64,000 nt of DNA from Hylemonella gracilis (GTDB lineage: Bacteria > Pseudomonadota > Gammaproteobacteria > Burkholderiales > Burkholderiaceae_C). A program made the translations under genes and the position numbers. The DNA is taken from positions 2,133,501-2,197,500 of the forward strand of contig NZ_CP031395.1 in NCBI RefSeq assembly GCF_004328645.1. Direction: 5' to 3'. The notes under the pieces were generated by a model. The model saw nothing but the letters and a program-made list of their open reading frames with translations. It ran no database searches and was not told the origin of the DNA. Shown here one piece after another: positions 26,664 through 35,380 of the stretch; position 1 is the first letter of the stretch, and each line of letters opens with the position of its first letter.

Positions 26664-27650
26664 TCAGTTGAGGGGCCTCTGCGAGGCCCTGAATTCCCGC
26701 GGGCTCAAGCCCGTGTAGTCGCGGAACACGCGGCTGAAGTGCGCCATGTTGCTGAAGCCCCAGGACAGGGCGATCTCGGTGATGGCGCGTTCCTTGAGCG
26801 AGAGGGCCGCGGCCGTGCGGCGCAATTCCTGGAGGCAGCCGTCCAGCCGCAGGGTCTGGATATGACTGGACAGCGTGCGGGTTTCGTCGGACCAGGCGTT
26901 GTAAAGGTGCCGCTTGCTGCAGTTCAAGGCCGCGGCCATGCGTTCCACTGTCAGCGCGGGGTCGCGCAGGTGCAGGGCGAGGTAGCCATGGATGCGGTCC
27001 TTCAGTGCCTCGCGCTGGGTGTGCCGGGTTTCCTGTCCAGCGAGTTCGATCAGCGAGAGTCGCACCAGTTGGGCGATGAGCTCACCCGCGCCGTGGGCGG
27101 CGTCAGCGCTCATGTGCGGCAGTTCCTGGAAGGTGCTGCGCATGGCGGAGAGCGCCACTCGGGCGATGCCCGCGGCCGGGCCGTCCCGGTCCGCGCCGAT
27201 CGGTCGGGCCACCAGCGGGTCCAGCCGCAGTCCACGCTCGGTCAGCTGAGCCTTGGGCAGCATCACGATCAGGTGTTCCACGTCGCCGGGGTTGTCCACT
27301 GTGTAGCCGCGCGTGGTGTCGTAGAGCGTCCATGCCCCCGGACCTACCCACGCCTCGCGGCCGTCCTGCTCCACGCGGGCACGCCCTTGCAGGGGCGCGA
27401 CGATCTTGAGGTAGGCCGGGGCGGTATCGGCGCGCGCCAGTAGGTGTGTGCGTTGCACGCGGTGGCGCTGGGCTTCGAGTCGGGTGAGGATGATGTCGCC
27501 CGCATGCAGGCGCGCAATGCTGCCGTCAAAGGCCGTGTCGCCATAGAGATCGGATTCCAGTCCACCGAAGAGCGTCCAGTTCCATTCGCGCCAGAGCGAT
27601 GCCCGCTCGGTGGGGGCATAGGCATCGGTACTCAAGGTGGCGGCATGCAT
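26664..27650 (-). CDS. AraC-family regulator, FeaR-like
   Basis: The 328-residue regulator has an N-terminal AraC-binding-like domain (WREWNWTLFGGLESDLYGD near residue 20, LVARADTAPAYLKIVAPLQG region near 70-90) and a C-terminal double helix-turn-helix: LTVERMAAALNCSKRHLYNA near 240 and ITEIALSWGFSNMAHFSRVF near 295, ending YTGLSPREFRASQRPLN. The layout matches FeaR, the activator of aromatic-amine catabolism. It is divergent from ABC operon 2, which ends in an aldehyde dehydrogenase, so it is a good candidate for that operon's activator. The start is MHAATLSTDAY. Confidence 0.9.
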   Translation of the reverse strand: MHAATLSTDAYAPTERASLWREWNWTLFGGLESDLYGDTAFDGSIARLHAGDIILTRLEAQRHRVQRTHLLARADTAPAYLKIVAPLQGRARVEQDGREAWVGPGAWTLYDTTRGYTVDNPGDVEHLIVMLPKAQLTERGLRLDPLVARPIGADRDGPAAGIARVALSAMRSTFQELPHMSADAAHGAGELIAQLVRLSLIELAGQETRHTQREALKDRIHGYLALHLRDPALTVERMAAALNCSKRHLYNAWSDETRTLSSHIQTLRLDGCLQELRRTAAALSLKERAITEIALSWGFSNMAHFSRVFRDYTGLSPREFRASQRPLN

Positions 27651-27829
27651 TCGGGGATTATCGGATCGCCATCCGGGTGGACAAGAGGCGCGCGGGTTAA
27701 CCCCGATGCTCGTGCGCGGAGGGGCAATTACTTTGTGCACGCTCAGCAAAGCCGCGCGGCGGGCAGGCCCCTAGGATTGCAGAGCATCAAAGATGGCATC
27801 ACAGCCCTACAACCCGAGAGGAGACAAAC

Positions 27830-29032
27830 ATGGCCCCAGCCCAGGTTCAACAGAGCAAGCGCACCCTGATCAAGGGTGCTGCGGCCGTCGTCGGCGCGGC
27901 GACCTTCGCCCCGCAACTGATGGCACAAAACGCACCCGTGCGTATCGGCTACACCATGGCACGCACCGGTCCCTGGACGGGCGGCGCGCAGACCAGCCAG
28001 GAGCCCAACTATCTGCTGTGGGCCGAGCAGCAGAACGCGGCGGGTGGCCTGGACGTCAAGGGCACGCGTCGCAAGATCGAGCTCGTCAGCAGCGATGACC
28101 AGAGCAATGTGGAAACCGTGGTGCGCACCTATGAAAAGCTCATGGGCAGCGACAAGGTGGATCTGGTTTTGCCGCCCTGGGGCAGTGGCGCGAACTTCGC
28201 CGTCGCGCCCCTGGCCAACCGCTATGGCTACCCCTTCCTCGCGCCGACCGCGCTCTCCAAGAAGCTGGTGGACCTGAAGTTGCCGTACTTCTTCCTGTTG
28301 CTGCAGCAGCCGGCGTCGATGATCGGCGCGTTGGTTGATCTGCTCAAATCGCAAGGCGTGAAGACCGCGGCGGTGATCTACGTCGACGACCTGTTCGGTC
28401 TGGAGAACTACGCCGCGCTGAAGGAGGCGGTGAAAGGCAGCGGCATCCGCCTGGTGGAGGAGAAAAGCTATCCCGGCAGCACCCAGGACTTGTCGCCCGT
28501 GCTGCGCGCGATCAAGGACAAGAACCCGGATGCCTTCATCGGTTTTTCCTATCCGCCAGACACCATCCTCGCCAGCAAGCAGTCCAAGGAAGTCGGCTTC
28601 AACCCGAAGTTCTATTACGCCTCGGTGGGCACGGCCTTCCCGCTCTATACCAAGGTGATGACGGTGGCGGGCGCCGAGGGCGTGATGGGCATGGGTTCGT
28701 GGAATACCAAGACCAGCCCCGGTGCAAAGGCCTACTTCGACGCGCATGTCGCGAGCCAGAAGAAGGAGCCGGACCGCTGGGCCAGCGGCGCCGCCTGGGC
28801 CGGGCTGGAGATCCTGACCAATGCGGTCAAGAGCGTGGGCCTGGACCGCAAGGCGATCCGCGATTTCGTGGCGAACAACACGCACCAGACCATCCTCGGC
28901 GAGATCAAGTTCAACGGTAGCGAGAACGTGGGCACGCCAGGCACGGTGGGGCAGTGGCAGAAGGGCGAGTTCGAGGTGGTGTGGCCGCCGGCGCGTGCCA
29001 CCGCAAAGCTCATCACCAAACCGAAATGGTGA
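27830..29032 (+). CDS. Periplasmic substrate-binding protein of LIV-type ABC operon 2
   Basis: The 400-residue protein has a Tat-like or Sec signal (SKRTLIKGAAAVVGAATFAP, QLMAQ) and a periplasmic binding domain starting APVRIGYTMARTGPWTGGAQ. Further landmarks are VDLVLPPWGSGANFAVAPLA and AAVIYVDDLFGLENYAAL. The ATG follows the same ribosome-binding site (GAGAGGAGAC) used by the binding protein of operon 1. The sequence belongs to a divergent LIV-family branch that takes up aromatic and other non-amino-acid compounds. The downstream aldehyde dehydrogenase supports such a ligand. Confidence 0.92.
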   Translation: MAPAQVQQSKRTLIKGAAAVVGAATFAPQLMAQNAPVRIGYTMARTGPWTGGAQTSQEPNYLLWAEQQNAAGGLDVKGTRRKIELVSSDDQSNVETVVRTYEKLMGSDKVDLVLPPWGSGANFAVAPLANRYGYPFLAPTALSKKLVDLKLPYFFLLLQQPASMIGALVDLLKSQGVKTAAVIYVDDLFGLENYAALKEAVKGSGIRLVEEKSYPGSTQDLSPVLRAIKDKNPDAFIGFSYPPDTILASKQSKEVGFNPKFYYASVGTAFPLYTKVMTVAGAEGVMGMGSWNTKTSPGAKAYFDAHVASQKKEPDRWASGAAWAGLEILTNAVKSVGLDRKAIRDFVANNTHQTILGEIKFNGSENVGTPGTVGQWQKGEFEVVWPPARATAKLITKPKW

Positions 29033-29036
29033 AGTG

Positions 29037-29150
29037 ATCGGTAGTCCCCCTGAGGCACTGCGCGCCTTCCCCCCTGAACGCCAACCTTCGGTGGCAGGGG
29101 GGACGCAGCCAGTGGCCTGGCAAAGCCAGATCCACGGCTGCCCCGAATTG
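29037..29150. repeat. Dispersed Comamonadaceae-type intergenic repeat, copy B
   Basis: The interval between the binding-protein and permease genes contains CCCCCTGAGGC, GGGGGGACGC and the core at 29109-29133, which agrees with copy A (15070-15094) at 23 of 25 positions. C-rich and G-rich blocks at its ends could pair to form a stem. No coding potential is supported. Confidence 0.7.
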
Positions 29151-29175
29151 GAACTCCCTGCCTCTCTCTTCCTTC

Positions 29176-30066
29176 ATGTCCTTCACCGCCTGGCTTGAAC
29201 TCATCGTCTCCGGTCTGATCACCGGGGGCATTTATGCGCTGATCGCCCTCGGGTTGAACCTCCAGTACGGGCTGATGCGCATCCTCAACATCGCGCACGG
29301 CGAATTCCTGATGGTCGGGGCCTACCTGACCTGGCTGGTGCAGACGCAGTTCGGTCTCTCTCCGCTGCTGATGATTCCGGTGTCCTTTGCCGTGCTGATG
29401 GTGCTGGGCATGGTCTTGCATTTCCTCTGCTTCCGTCGCTTGACTCAGACCTCACCCAACCTCGATGTGTTCGAGGCGCGCAGCCTCATGGTGGCCTTTG
29501 GCTTGATGTTCCTGGTACAGAACTTCGTGTCCTGGGTTTGGGGCGGGGATCTGCGCGGTTACGACTACCTGACCGAACCGGTGAAATTCGGCGACATGCA
29601 GTTCGCGGGCAATAAGCTGCTGATCTTTGGCCTGGCCCTGGTGTTCGCCGGTGCGCTCATCGTGTTGATGCGTCAGACGCTGTTGGGCAAGGGTGTGCGT
29701 GCGTTGATGCAGTCGCCCACGGGCGCGCAGCTCATGGGCATCGACACGAAAAAGCTGCATCCGCTGATGTTCGGCATCGGCCTGGGGCTGTCGGGCGTGG
29801 CCGGCGCGCTGCTGTCCATGGCCTACACCATCACGCCTTTCATGGGGCAGCCCTACACGGTGACCGCCCTCGTCGTCATCACCCTGGGCGGTTTCGGCAG
29901 CATGGGCGGCGCGCTGGTGGGCGGCTTGTTCCTGGGCGTGATCGAAGCCCTGGGCATGCACTTCACGAACCCCTCACTCAAGGCGCTGTTGTCCTACGCC
30001 GTCTTCATCGCCGTGTTGCTGTTGCGGCCCGAGGGCTTGTTCACGCGCAAGAGCCGCAAGGCTTGA
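29176..30066 (+). CDS. livH: LIV-type ABC permease LivH (operon 2)
   Basis: The 296-residue membrane protein starts MSFTAWLELIVSGLITGGIY and carries the LivH landmarks GLNLQYGLMRILNIAHGEFL near residue 27 and VVITLGGFGSMGGALVGGLF near 235. About eight hydrophobic helices. It is intact, unlike its counterpart in operon 1. Twenty bases separate it from livM. Confidence 0.94.
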   Translation: MSFTAWLELIVSGLITGGIYALIALGLNLQYGLMRILNIAHGEFLMVGAYLTWLVQTQFGLSPLLMIPVSFAVLMVLGMVLHFLCFRRLTQTSPNLDVFEARSLMVAFGLMFLVQNFVSWVWGGDLRGYDYLTEPVKFGDMQFAGNKLLIFGLALVFAGALIVLMRQTLLGKGVRALMQSPTGAQLMGIDTKKLHPLMFGIGLGLSGVAGALLSMAYTITPFMGQPYTVTALVVITLGGFGSMGGALVGGLFLGVIEALGMHFTNPSLKALLSYAVFIAVLLLRPEGLFTRKSRKA

Positions 30067-30086
30067 CGCGGCGTTGACCGATTCAG

Positions 30087-31124
30087 ATGCTTGTGATGAC
30101 ATCAAGACAAATCCTCATTCGCGACCTGCTGGTGCTGCTGGCCTTCACGGGCTGGGCGCTTGCTTTGCCGGCCTATGCCAGCGAGTTCGTTTCGTCCATG
30201 GCCTTGACTTGCCTGATGTACGTGGCGTTGTCCTCGAGTTGGGGCCTGTTCTGCGGCAGCACACGCTACCTGTCGCTGGCGACCTCGGCCTTCTTCGGCA
30301 TCGGGGCCTACACCTCGGCCATGCTGCTGGGCGAATTCGCCTGGCTCACGGTCATTCTGATTGGTGCGGGCATCGCGGTGATGGTCGCCATTCTGATGGG
30401 GGCGGCCGTGCTGCATCTGCGCGGCACGTATTTCGCGGTGCTGACCTTCGGCATGACGGAGCTCATCCTGCACGCCGTGACCTATTTCGAGAAGTCGGTC
30501 ACGGGTACGGTGGGGCGGGTGCTGATGGTCGTGCCCGAGCGCGAGACCATCTACCTCACGGTGCTGGCCCTGGCCGTTCTGGCGGTGGCCGTGTCCATCG
30601 TCGTGCGGCGCACGCGCTTCGGCCTGGCACTGTTGGCCATCGGCGCCGACGAGCAACGCGCGCAGACCCTGGGCGTGAACACGCGCCTCGTGAAAGTCGC
30701 GGGGTTTGCACTGACGGCGGCTTTCGCGGGTGCGGTGGGCGCGGCCATGGCCGTGCGCTGGACCTACATCGACCCGCACACCGTGTTCAATCCTTTCATC
30801 GGTTTCCAGACCGTGCTGATCACCCTGATCGGTGGCGTGCTCACGCTCTGGGGGCCACTGCTGGCCGCCATCATTTTCAGCGTGCTGGCCGAGTCGCTGC
30901 GCTTGCAGTTTCCGCAGATCTATCTGATGTCACTGGGCCTGCTGCTCATCCTCTGTGTGCTCTACCTCCCGGGCGGACTGGCGTCCTTGCGCTGGGCCAC
31001 GTTCAAGGGTTGGTGGACCGACTGCCGCGAGTGGGTCCGGGATTTGAAGCGCGACCTGTCCGGCGAGAAGGAACGCGAGAAGCAGCGTGCTTTGAAGCGC
31101 GCGCGGGAGAACTACTTTGTCTAG
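30087..31124 (+). CDS. livM: LIV-type ABC permease LivM (operon 2)
   Basis: The 345-residue permease has the LivM family segments ALSSSWGLFCGSTRYLSLAT (near 50), FFGIGAYTSAMLLGEFAW (near 72) and LITLIGGVLTLWGPLLAAII (near 250). The C-terminal tail is strongly charged (RDLKRDLSGEKEREKQRALK), longer than usual, and probably cytoplasmic. ATG 30087 is used; a second ATG three codons later is possible. The stop TAG lies one base before the ATG of the ATPase gene. Confidence 0.93.
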   Translation: MLVMTSRQILIRDLLVLLAFTGWALALPAYASEFVSSMALTCLMYVALSSSWGLFCGSTRYLSLATSAFFGIGAYTSAMLLGEFAWLTVILIGAGIAVMVAILMGAAVLHLRGTYFAVLTFGMTELILHAVTYFEKSVTGTVGRVLMVVPERETIYLTVLALAVLAVAVSIVVRRTRFGLALLAIGADEQRAQTLGVNTRLVKVAGFALTAAFAGAVGAAMAVRWTYIDPHTVFNPFIGFQTVLITLIGGVLTLWGPLLAAIIFSVLAESLRLQFPQIYLMSLGLLLILCVLYLPGGLASLRWATFKGWWTDCREWVRDLKRDLSGEKEREKQRALKRARENYFV

Positions 31125-31125
31125 C

Positions 31126-32009
31126 ATGCCCACCTTCCCCCCTGTTGTCGCGCGCACCGCACTTTCCTCCGAGGGGGCGTCGCTTGCCTTGCGGCAAGCC
31201 GGCGGCGACCGGCCCCAGACCTACCTACTCGAGGCACGGGAGGTGACCGTGCGTTTCGGCGGTCTGGTCGCCGTGGATGCCGTCAGTGCTCGTTTCATGC
31301 CCGGCGAGCTGGTGGGCATCATCGGCCCCAATGGCGCGGGCAAGACGACTTTCTTCAACGCCATTTCAGGCGTGCAGCCGCCAACCGAAGGTCGCTTGCT
31401 ATGCCAAGGCCATGACCTGACGGGCAGGCGGCCGCATCGCTACGCAGCGCACGGCGTGGCGCGTACGTTCCAGACACCGCGCGTCTTCGGCGACATGGCG
31501 GTGACGGACAACATTGCCTTCGGGCTGAAGTTCGCGGGCCGGCGCCCGCGCAAGTACATCTTCTGGGGCGAGGAGAAGGACGTGCCCTGGGCCCTGCGGG
31601 ACGCGGCCAGCATCCTGCAGCTGATTGGCCTCTCGCAACAGGCGAACCTGCCCGCGGCGGCCATCACGCCGAGCCAGCAGCGCTTGCTGGAAATCGGCAT
31701 GGCGCTGGCCACGCGGCCCAAGCTGCTATTGCTCGACGAGGTGGCGGCGGGTCTGACGGAAGCCGAGATCGAGGACATGGCGCGCCTGATCGGGCGCCTG
31801 CGCGACGAACTGGACTTGACCGTGATCTGGATCGAGCATGCCGTGACCACGCTGCTGCGCCATGTGGAGCGCGTGATCGTGCTGCACCAGGGCCGCAAGA
31901 TCGCTGACGACACCCCGCGAAGGTGGTGCGCAACCCCGAGGTCATCGAGGCCTACCTGGGCGATGAGATGGCGGAACCTGACACCGGAGTTGAGGAGGCT
32001 TCGACATGA
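31126..32009 (+). pseudogene. livG: LIV-type ABC ATPase LivG (operon 2), frameshifted near the C-terminus
   Basis: Walker A (GPNGAGKTTFF), signature-equivalent ITPSQQRLLEIGMALATRPK and Walker B (LLLLDEVAAGLTE) are intact. The family sequence holds to VIVLHQGRKIADDTP, where CCCCG at 31913-31917 lacks one G. Adding it gives AKVVRNPEVIEAYLGDEMAE, the normal LivG tail, and a stop at 32007-32009 that overlaps the next ATG by four bases, just as in operon 1. As written, the protein gets an unrelated tail to 32046. Because only the last 30 or so residues are altered, the ATPase could still work. The N-terminal 33 residues come from repeat-like DNA. Confidence 0.85.
31129..31215. repeat. Repeat-like segment forming the N-terminus of livG (operon 2)
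   Basis: This G/C-block sequence includes a perfect hairpin (GCTTGCC, TTGC, GGCAAGC at 31182-31199) and a C-block/G-block layout like copies A and B, but no core match. It lies inside the open frame, encoding MPTFPPVVARTALSSEGASL before the ATPase fold begins near TYLLEAREVTVRFGG. No alternative start codon lies between the repeat and the fold except internal GTG codons. Confidence 0.45.
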
Positions 32010-32866
32010 TGGGGTGGCGCGACACCCCCTTTGTGCTGGGGGATAAGAAACATGCGCATCTGCAGGTGCGGGGCCTGAGTGCCGGTTATGGTGCCTTTCT
32101 CGTGCTGCGCGACCTGCGCTTCGAGGTCAAGCCCGGCCTGACGGTCATTCTCGGCCCCAATGGCGCGGGCAAGACCACCTTGCTGAAGGCCTTGATGGGG
32201 TTGATCCCGCGCCAGGGCCTGGTGCTGCTCGATGGCGAGGAACTGCCGGAAAAGACGCACGAGGTGGTGCGCGTCGGCGTGACCCTGGTGGCCGAGGGCC
32301 GGCAGCTGTTCCCGCAGATGACGGTGCTGGAGAACCTGGAGCTGGGTGGCTGGCTGGTCGAGAAGAAGGAGCGTGCAGGCCGCGTCGACCAGGTGCTGGC
32401 CGACTTTCCCAAGTTGCGTGAACGCGCTCAGCAGCTGGCCGGCACCATGAGTGGCGGCGAGCAGCAGATGGTGGCCGTGGCCCGCGCCATGATGTGCGCC
32501 CCCCGCCTGCTGATGCTGGATGAACCCTCTCTGGGTCTGGCACCGCGCATGGTCGATGAGCTCTTGGCCATTGCCCGCCGCATCGCCGACGCCGGTACCA
32601 CCGTGCTGATGGTGGAGCAGAACGTCAAGAAGGCGCTGGCCGTGGCCGATCGCGGGTATGTGCTGGAACGCGGCGTGTTGGTGGCCAGCGGCCCGGCCCG
32701 TCTGCTGGAGCGCAGCAACGTCATCCGCGAGGCCTACCTGGGTGCGGACGCCACCGACCAGACCACGGCGAGCGACGCCGTGCAGCGCCGCAGGTCTCAA
32801 ACACCTCAAACCGTTTCGGCTGAACCTGTTGAAGCCCTTCGACAAGCTCAGGCTGAACGGGCCTGA
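32006..32866 (+). CDS. livF: LIV-type ABC transporter ATP-binding protein LivF (operon 2)
   Basis: A 286-residue ABC ATPase, with Walker A GPNGAGKTT near residue 50, signature TMSGGEQQMVAVARAMM near 150 and Walker B LLMLDEPSLGLAP near 170. It starts MMGWRDTPFVLGDKK, giving about 12 extra N-terminal residues relative to a typical LivF, and overlaps livG. The last 25 or so residues (QTVSAEPVEALRQAQAERA at the end) are encoded by an inverted repeat and are not family sequence. Core motifs are intact, so it should be functional. Confidence 0.92.
   Translation: MMGWRDTPFVLGDKKHAHLQVRGLSAGYGAFLVLRDLRFEVKPGLTVILGPNGAGKTTLLKALMGLIPRQGLVLLDGEELPEKTHEVVRVGVTLVAEGRQLFPQMTVLENLELGGWLVEKKERAGRVDQVLADFPKLRERAQQLAGTMSGGEQQMVAVARAMMCAPRLLMLDEPSLGLAPRMVDELLAIARRIADAGTTVLMVEQNVKKALAVADRGYVLERGVLVASGPARLLERSNVIREAYLGADATDQTTASDAVQRRRSQTPQTVSAEPVEALRQAQAERA
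32812..32859. repeat. Imperfect inverted repeat of the GAGCTTGTCGAAG type, read as the LivF C-terminus
   Basis: Two 23-base arms (32812-32834 and 32837-32859) are separated by two bases and are complementary at about 17 of 23 positions. The right arm contains CTTCGACAAGCTCAGGCTGA, the widely dispersed proteobacterial repeat that in the other direction reads GAGCTTGTCGAAG. It ends seven bases before the livF stop and may act as a transcript-end hairpin. Confidence 0.7.
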
Positions 32867-32892
32867 TTCATTCTGACCACAAGGAGTCCACC

Positions 32893-34347
32893 ATGTCCGA
32901 TCTGTCCATGCTCATCAACGGCCTGAAGGTCACGGCCGAGAAAGGCGCCACCTTCGAGCGCCGCAATCCGCTGGATGGCACGGTGGCCACGCGCGCGCCC
33001 GCTGCGTCCCCCGCCGATGCCGTGATGGCCGTTGAAGCCGCTGCCGAAGCCTTCAAGACCTGGAGCCAGACCGGTCCCACCGAACGTCGGATGTTGCTGC
33101 TCAAGGCCGCCGATGCGATGGAGGCCAAGACACCCAAGTTCATCGAGGCCGTCGGCGCCGAAACCGGTGGCACGGCCATGTGGGCCGGCTTCAACGTGCA
33201 CCTGGCCGCCGGCATGCTGCGCGAGGCGGCGGGGCTGACCACGCAGATCGCGGGCGAGGTCATTCCTTCCGACGTGCCGGGCAGCCTGGCCATGGCCGTG
33301 CGCCAACCTGCGGGTGTGGTGCTGGGCATCGCGCCCTGGAACGCACCCGTCATCCTGGCCACGCGCGCCATCGCCGTGCCGCTGGCCTGTGGCAACACCG
33401 TGGTGCTCAAGGGTTCGGAGAACAGCCCGCGCACGCACCAGTTGATCATCGAGTCCTTCATGGACGCGGGCTTTCCGCCCGGCGTGGTGAACTACATCAC
33501 CAACGCACCGGCCGACGCGGGCGCGGTGGTCGAGGCCATGGTCGCGCACCCGGCGGTGCGGCGCGTCAACTTCACGGGGTCGACCCGCGTGGGGCGCATC
33601 ATCGCCATGACCTGCGCCAAGTACCTCAAACCCGTGGTGCTGGAACTGGGCGGCAAGGCGCCCATGGTCGTGCTGGACGATGCCGACCTCGACGACGCCG
33701 TCAACGGCGCAGCCTTCGGCTGCTTCGCCAACAGCGGGCAGATCTGCATGAGCACCGAGCGCCTGATCGTGGACGAGAAGATCGCCGACGCCTTCGTCAA
33801 GAAGTTCGCCGACAAGGCCAGGAACCTGCCGCTGGGCGATCCGCGCAAGCCCGAACCCGTGGTGCTGGGCTCGGTGATTGGCATGAGCACGGTCGAGCAC
33901 TGCAACGCCCTGATCGACGACGCGCTGGCCAAGGGCGCCAAGCTGTTGTGCGGCGGCAAGGCCACCAACACGCTGATGCCCGCCACCTTGCTCGACCGTG
34001 TGACTCCGGCCATGAAGATCTACCACGAGGAAACCTTCGGCCCGGTCAAGGCCATCGTGCGCGTCAAGGGGGTGGAAGAAGCCATTGCCTGCGCCAACGA
34101 CAACGAGTACGGGCTGTCGTCTGCCGTGTTTGGCGGTGACATCGGGCGTGCCATGAACGTGGCGCGCCGCATCGACAGCGGCATCTGTCACGTCAATGGT
34201 CCCACGGTGCACGACGAAGCCCAAATGCCTTTCGGCGGCGTCAAGGCATCGGGCATCGGGCGTTTCGGTGGTCGGCAGGGTGTGAACGAGTTCACCGAGC
34301 TGCGCTGGATCACCGTGCAGACCACCCCACGCCACTACCCTTTCTAA
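32893..34347 (+). CDS. NAD(P)-dependent aldehyde dehydrogenase, salicylaldehyde/vanillin dehydrogenase-like
   Basis: The 484-residue enzyme oxidises an aldehyde to the acid. The catalytic cysteine lies in ANSGQICMSTERLIVDE near residue 285, the general base in VLELGGKAPMVV near 250, the cofactor site in FTGSTRVG near 228 and the conserved APWNAPVILATRAIA near 150. The TERLIV context is typical of aldehyde dehydrogenases for aromatic aldehydes. It lies 26 bases after livF with a fair ribosome-binding site (AAGGAG), so is the last gene of ABC operon 2 and probably degrades the imported compound. Confidence 0.92.
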   Translation: MSDLSMLINGLKVTAEKGATFERRNPLDGTVATRAPAASPADAVMAVEAAAEAFKTWSQTGPTERRMLLLKAADAMEAKTPKFIEAVGAETGGTAMWAGFNVHLAAGMLREAAGLTTQIAGEVIPSDVPGSLAMAVRQPAGVVLGIAPWNAPVILATRAIAVPLACGNTVVLKGSENSPRTHQLIIESFMDAGFPPGVVNYITNAPADAGAVVEAMVAHPAVRRVNFTGSTRVGRIIAMTCAKYLKPVVLELGGKAPMVVLDDADLDDAVNGAAFGCFANSGQICMSTERLIVDEKIADAFVKKFADKARNLPLGDPRKPEPVVLGSVIGMSTVEHCNALIDDALAKGAKLLCGGKATNTLMPATLLDRVTPAMKIYHEETFGPVKAIVRVKGVEEAIACANDNEYGLSSAVFGGDIGRAMNVARRIDSGICHVNGPTVHDEAQMPFGGVKASGIGRFGGRQGVNEFTELRWITVQTTPRHYPF

Positions 34348-34513
34348 AGAAGGCTCGCTTCAACCTGCTGCGCGGGCCGATCTTGCGCCTGCGGTGCTTG
34401 CCGTACTCCAGCACGGCTGCGCTTATCGGCGCAACCTCGACCCGCTCGCCACGGTTTCTCCGCGCCTTCTTGGAACCCAGTCGGCGCGGTTTCTTTTTCA
34501 GACGCGCAGGCGG

Positions 34514-35293
34514 TCACACCAGCATGCCGCCAGAAGCCTCGATGCGCTGCGCGTTGATCCAGCCGCTGCCGGGCGCGAGCAGGGCAGCAATGGCGCCGCC
34601 AATGTCGTCCGGCAGTCCCACCCGACCCAGGGCGGTCTGGGTGGCCAGGGCGCGGTTCAGGTTGGCGTCATCGCGCACTCGGCCGCCTCCGAAGTCGGTC
34701 TCGATCGCGCCGGGCGCCAGCGTGTTGACGGCGATGCCGCGCGGCCCCAGCTCCTTGGCCAGGTAGCGCGTCATCACCTCGACCCCGCCCTTCATCACCG
34801 CGTAGGCGGAGCTGCCGGGGAAGCTGAAGCGCGCCAGGCCGCTGGAGATGTTGAGGATGCGGCCGCCATCGGCGATCAGCGGCAGCAGCGCCTGCGTCAG
34901 GAAATACGGCCCCTTGAGGTGTACGCGGTACAGGGCATCGAAGTCGTCTTCCTTCGTTTCCGCAAAGGCGGCGTGATGTCCGAACCCCGCGTTGTTGACG
35001 AGGTGATCGAACTGCGGGCGTTGCCATTGTGTGTTCAGCAATTCGCGCAGCCGCGCCGCGAACGCGGGAAAGCTGGCGCTGTCGCCCGCGTCCAGGGGTA
35101 GCGCGGCGGCGCGCCGGCCCTGTGCTTTGTAGTGCTCCTGGATCTGCGCCACCACGGCCAGGGCGTCGGCTTGCTGGCGTTGGTAGGTGAGGATCACGTC
35201 ACTCCCCTGGGCGGCCAGGGCGAGCGCGGCGTTGCGGCCCAGGCCGCGGCTGCCGCCGGTGATCAGGGCGATGGGGGTGGGTGTCTGCGTCAT
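34514..35293 (-). CDS. SDR-family oxidoreductase
   Basis: A classical short-chain dehydrogenase of 259 residues. The cofactor motif is ALITGGSRGLGRNAALAL near residue 9, NNAG lies near 100, and the catalytic Ser/Tyr/Lys set is visible in LNISSGLARFS and SSAYAVMKGG near 155-175. The TTG two codons upstream is less likely than ATG 35293. It is divergently transcribed from a LysR regulator, the usual arrangement for a regulated target gene. Substrate unknown. Confidence 0.92.
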   Translation of the reverse strand: MTQTPTPIALITGGSRGLGRNAALALAAQGSDVILTYQRQQADALAVVAQIQEHYKAQGRRAAALPLDAGDSASFPAFAARLRELLNTQWQRPQFDHLVNNAGFGHHAAFAETKEDDFDALYRVHLKGPYFLTQALLPLIADGGRILNISSGLARFSFPGSSAYAVMKGGVEVMTRYLAKELGPRGIAVNTLAPGAIETDFGGGRVRDDANLNRALATQTALGRVGLPDDIGGAIAALLAPGSGWINAQRIEASGGMLV

Positions 35294-35380
35294 GGTCAAG
35301 CTCCAGTCAGGGTTGGGGTTGGGACAGGAGTGACTTTATTGATCGATATGAATAAGATAAATTGGCTGTTTATGATTAAT

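Noticed and set aside
32848-34335. A 495-codon open frame on the minus strand
   Set aside because: It lies fully antisense to the aldehyde dehydrogenase with intact catalytic motifs and is a codon-bias shadow.
34348-34513. Possible small gene between the aldehyde dehydrogenase and SDR genes
   Set aside because: A 127-codon plus-strand frame starts here, but most of it is antisense to the SDR gene; there is no ribosome-binding site or family similarity.
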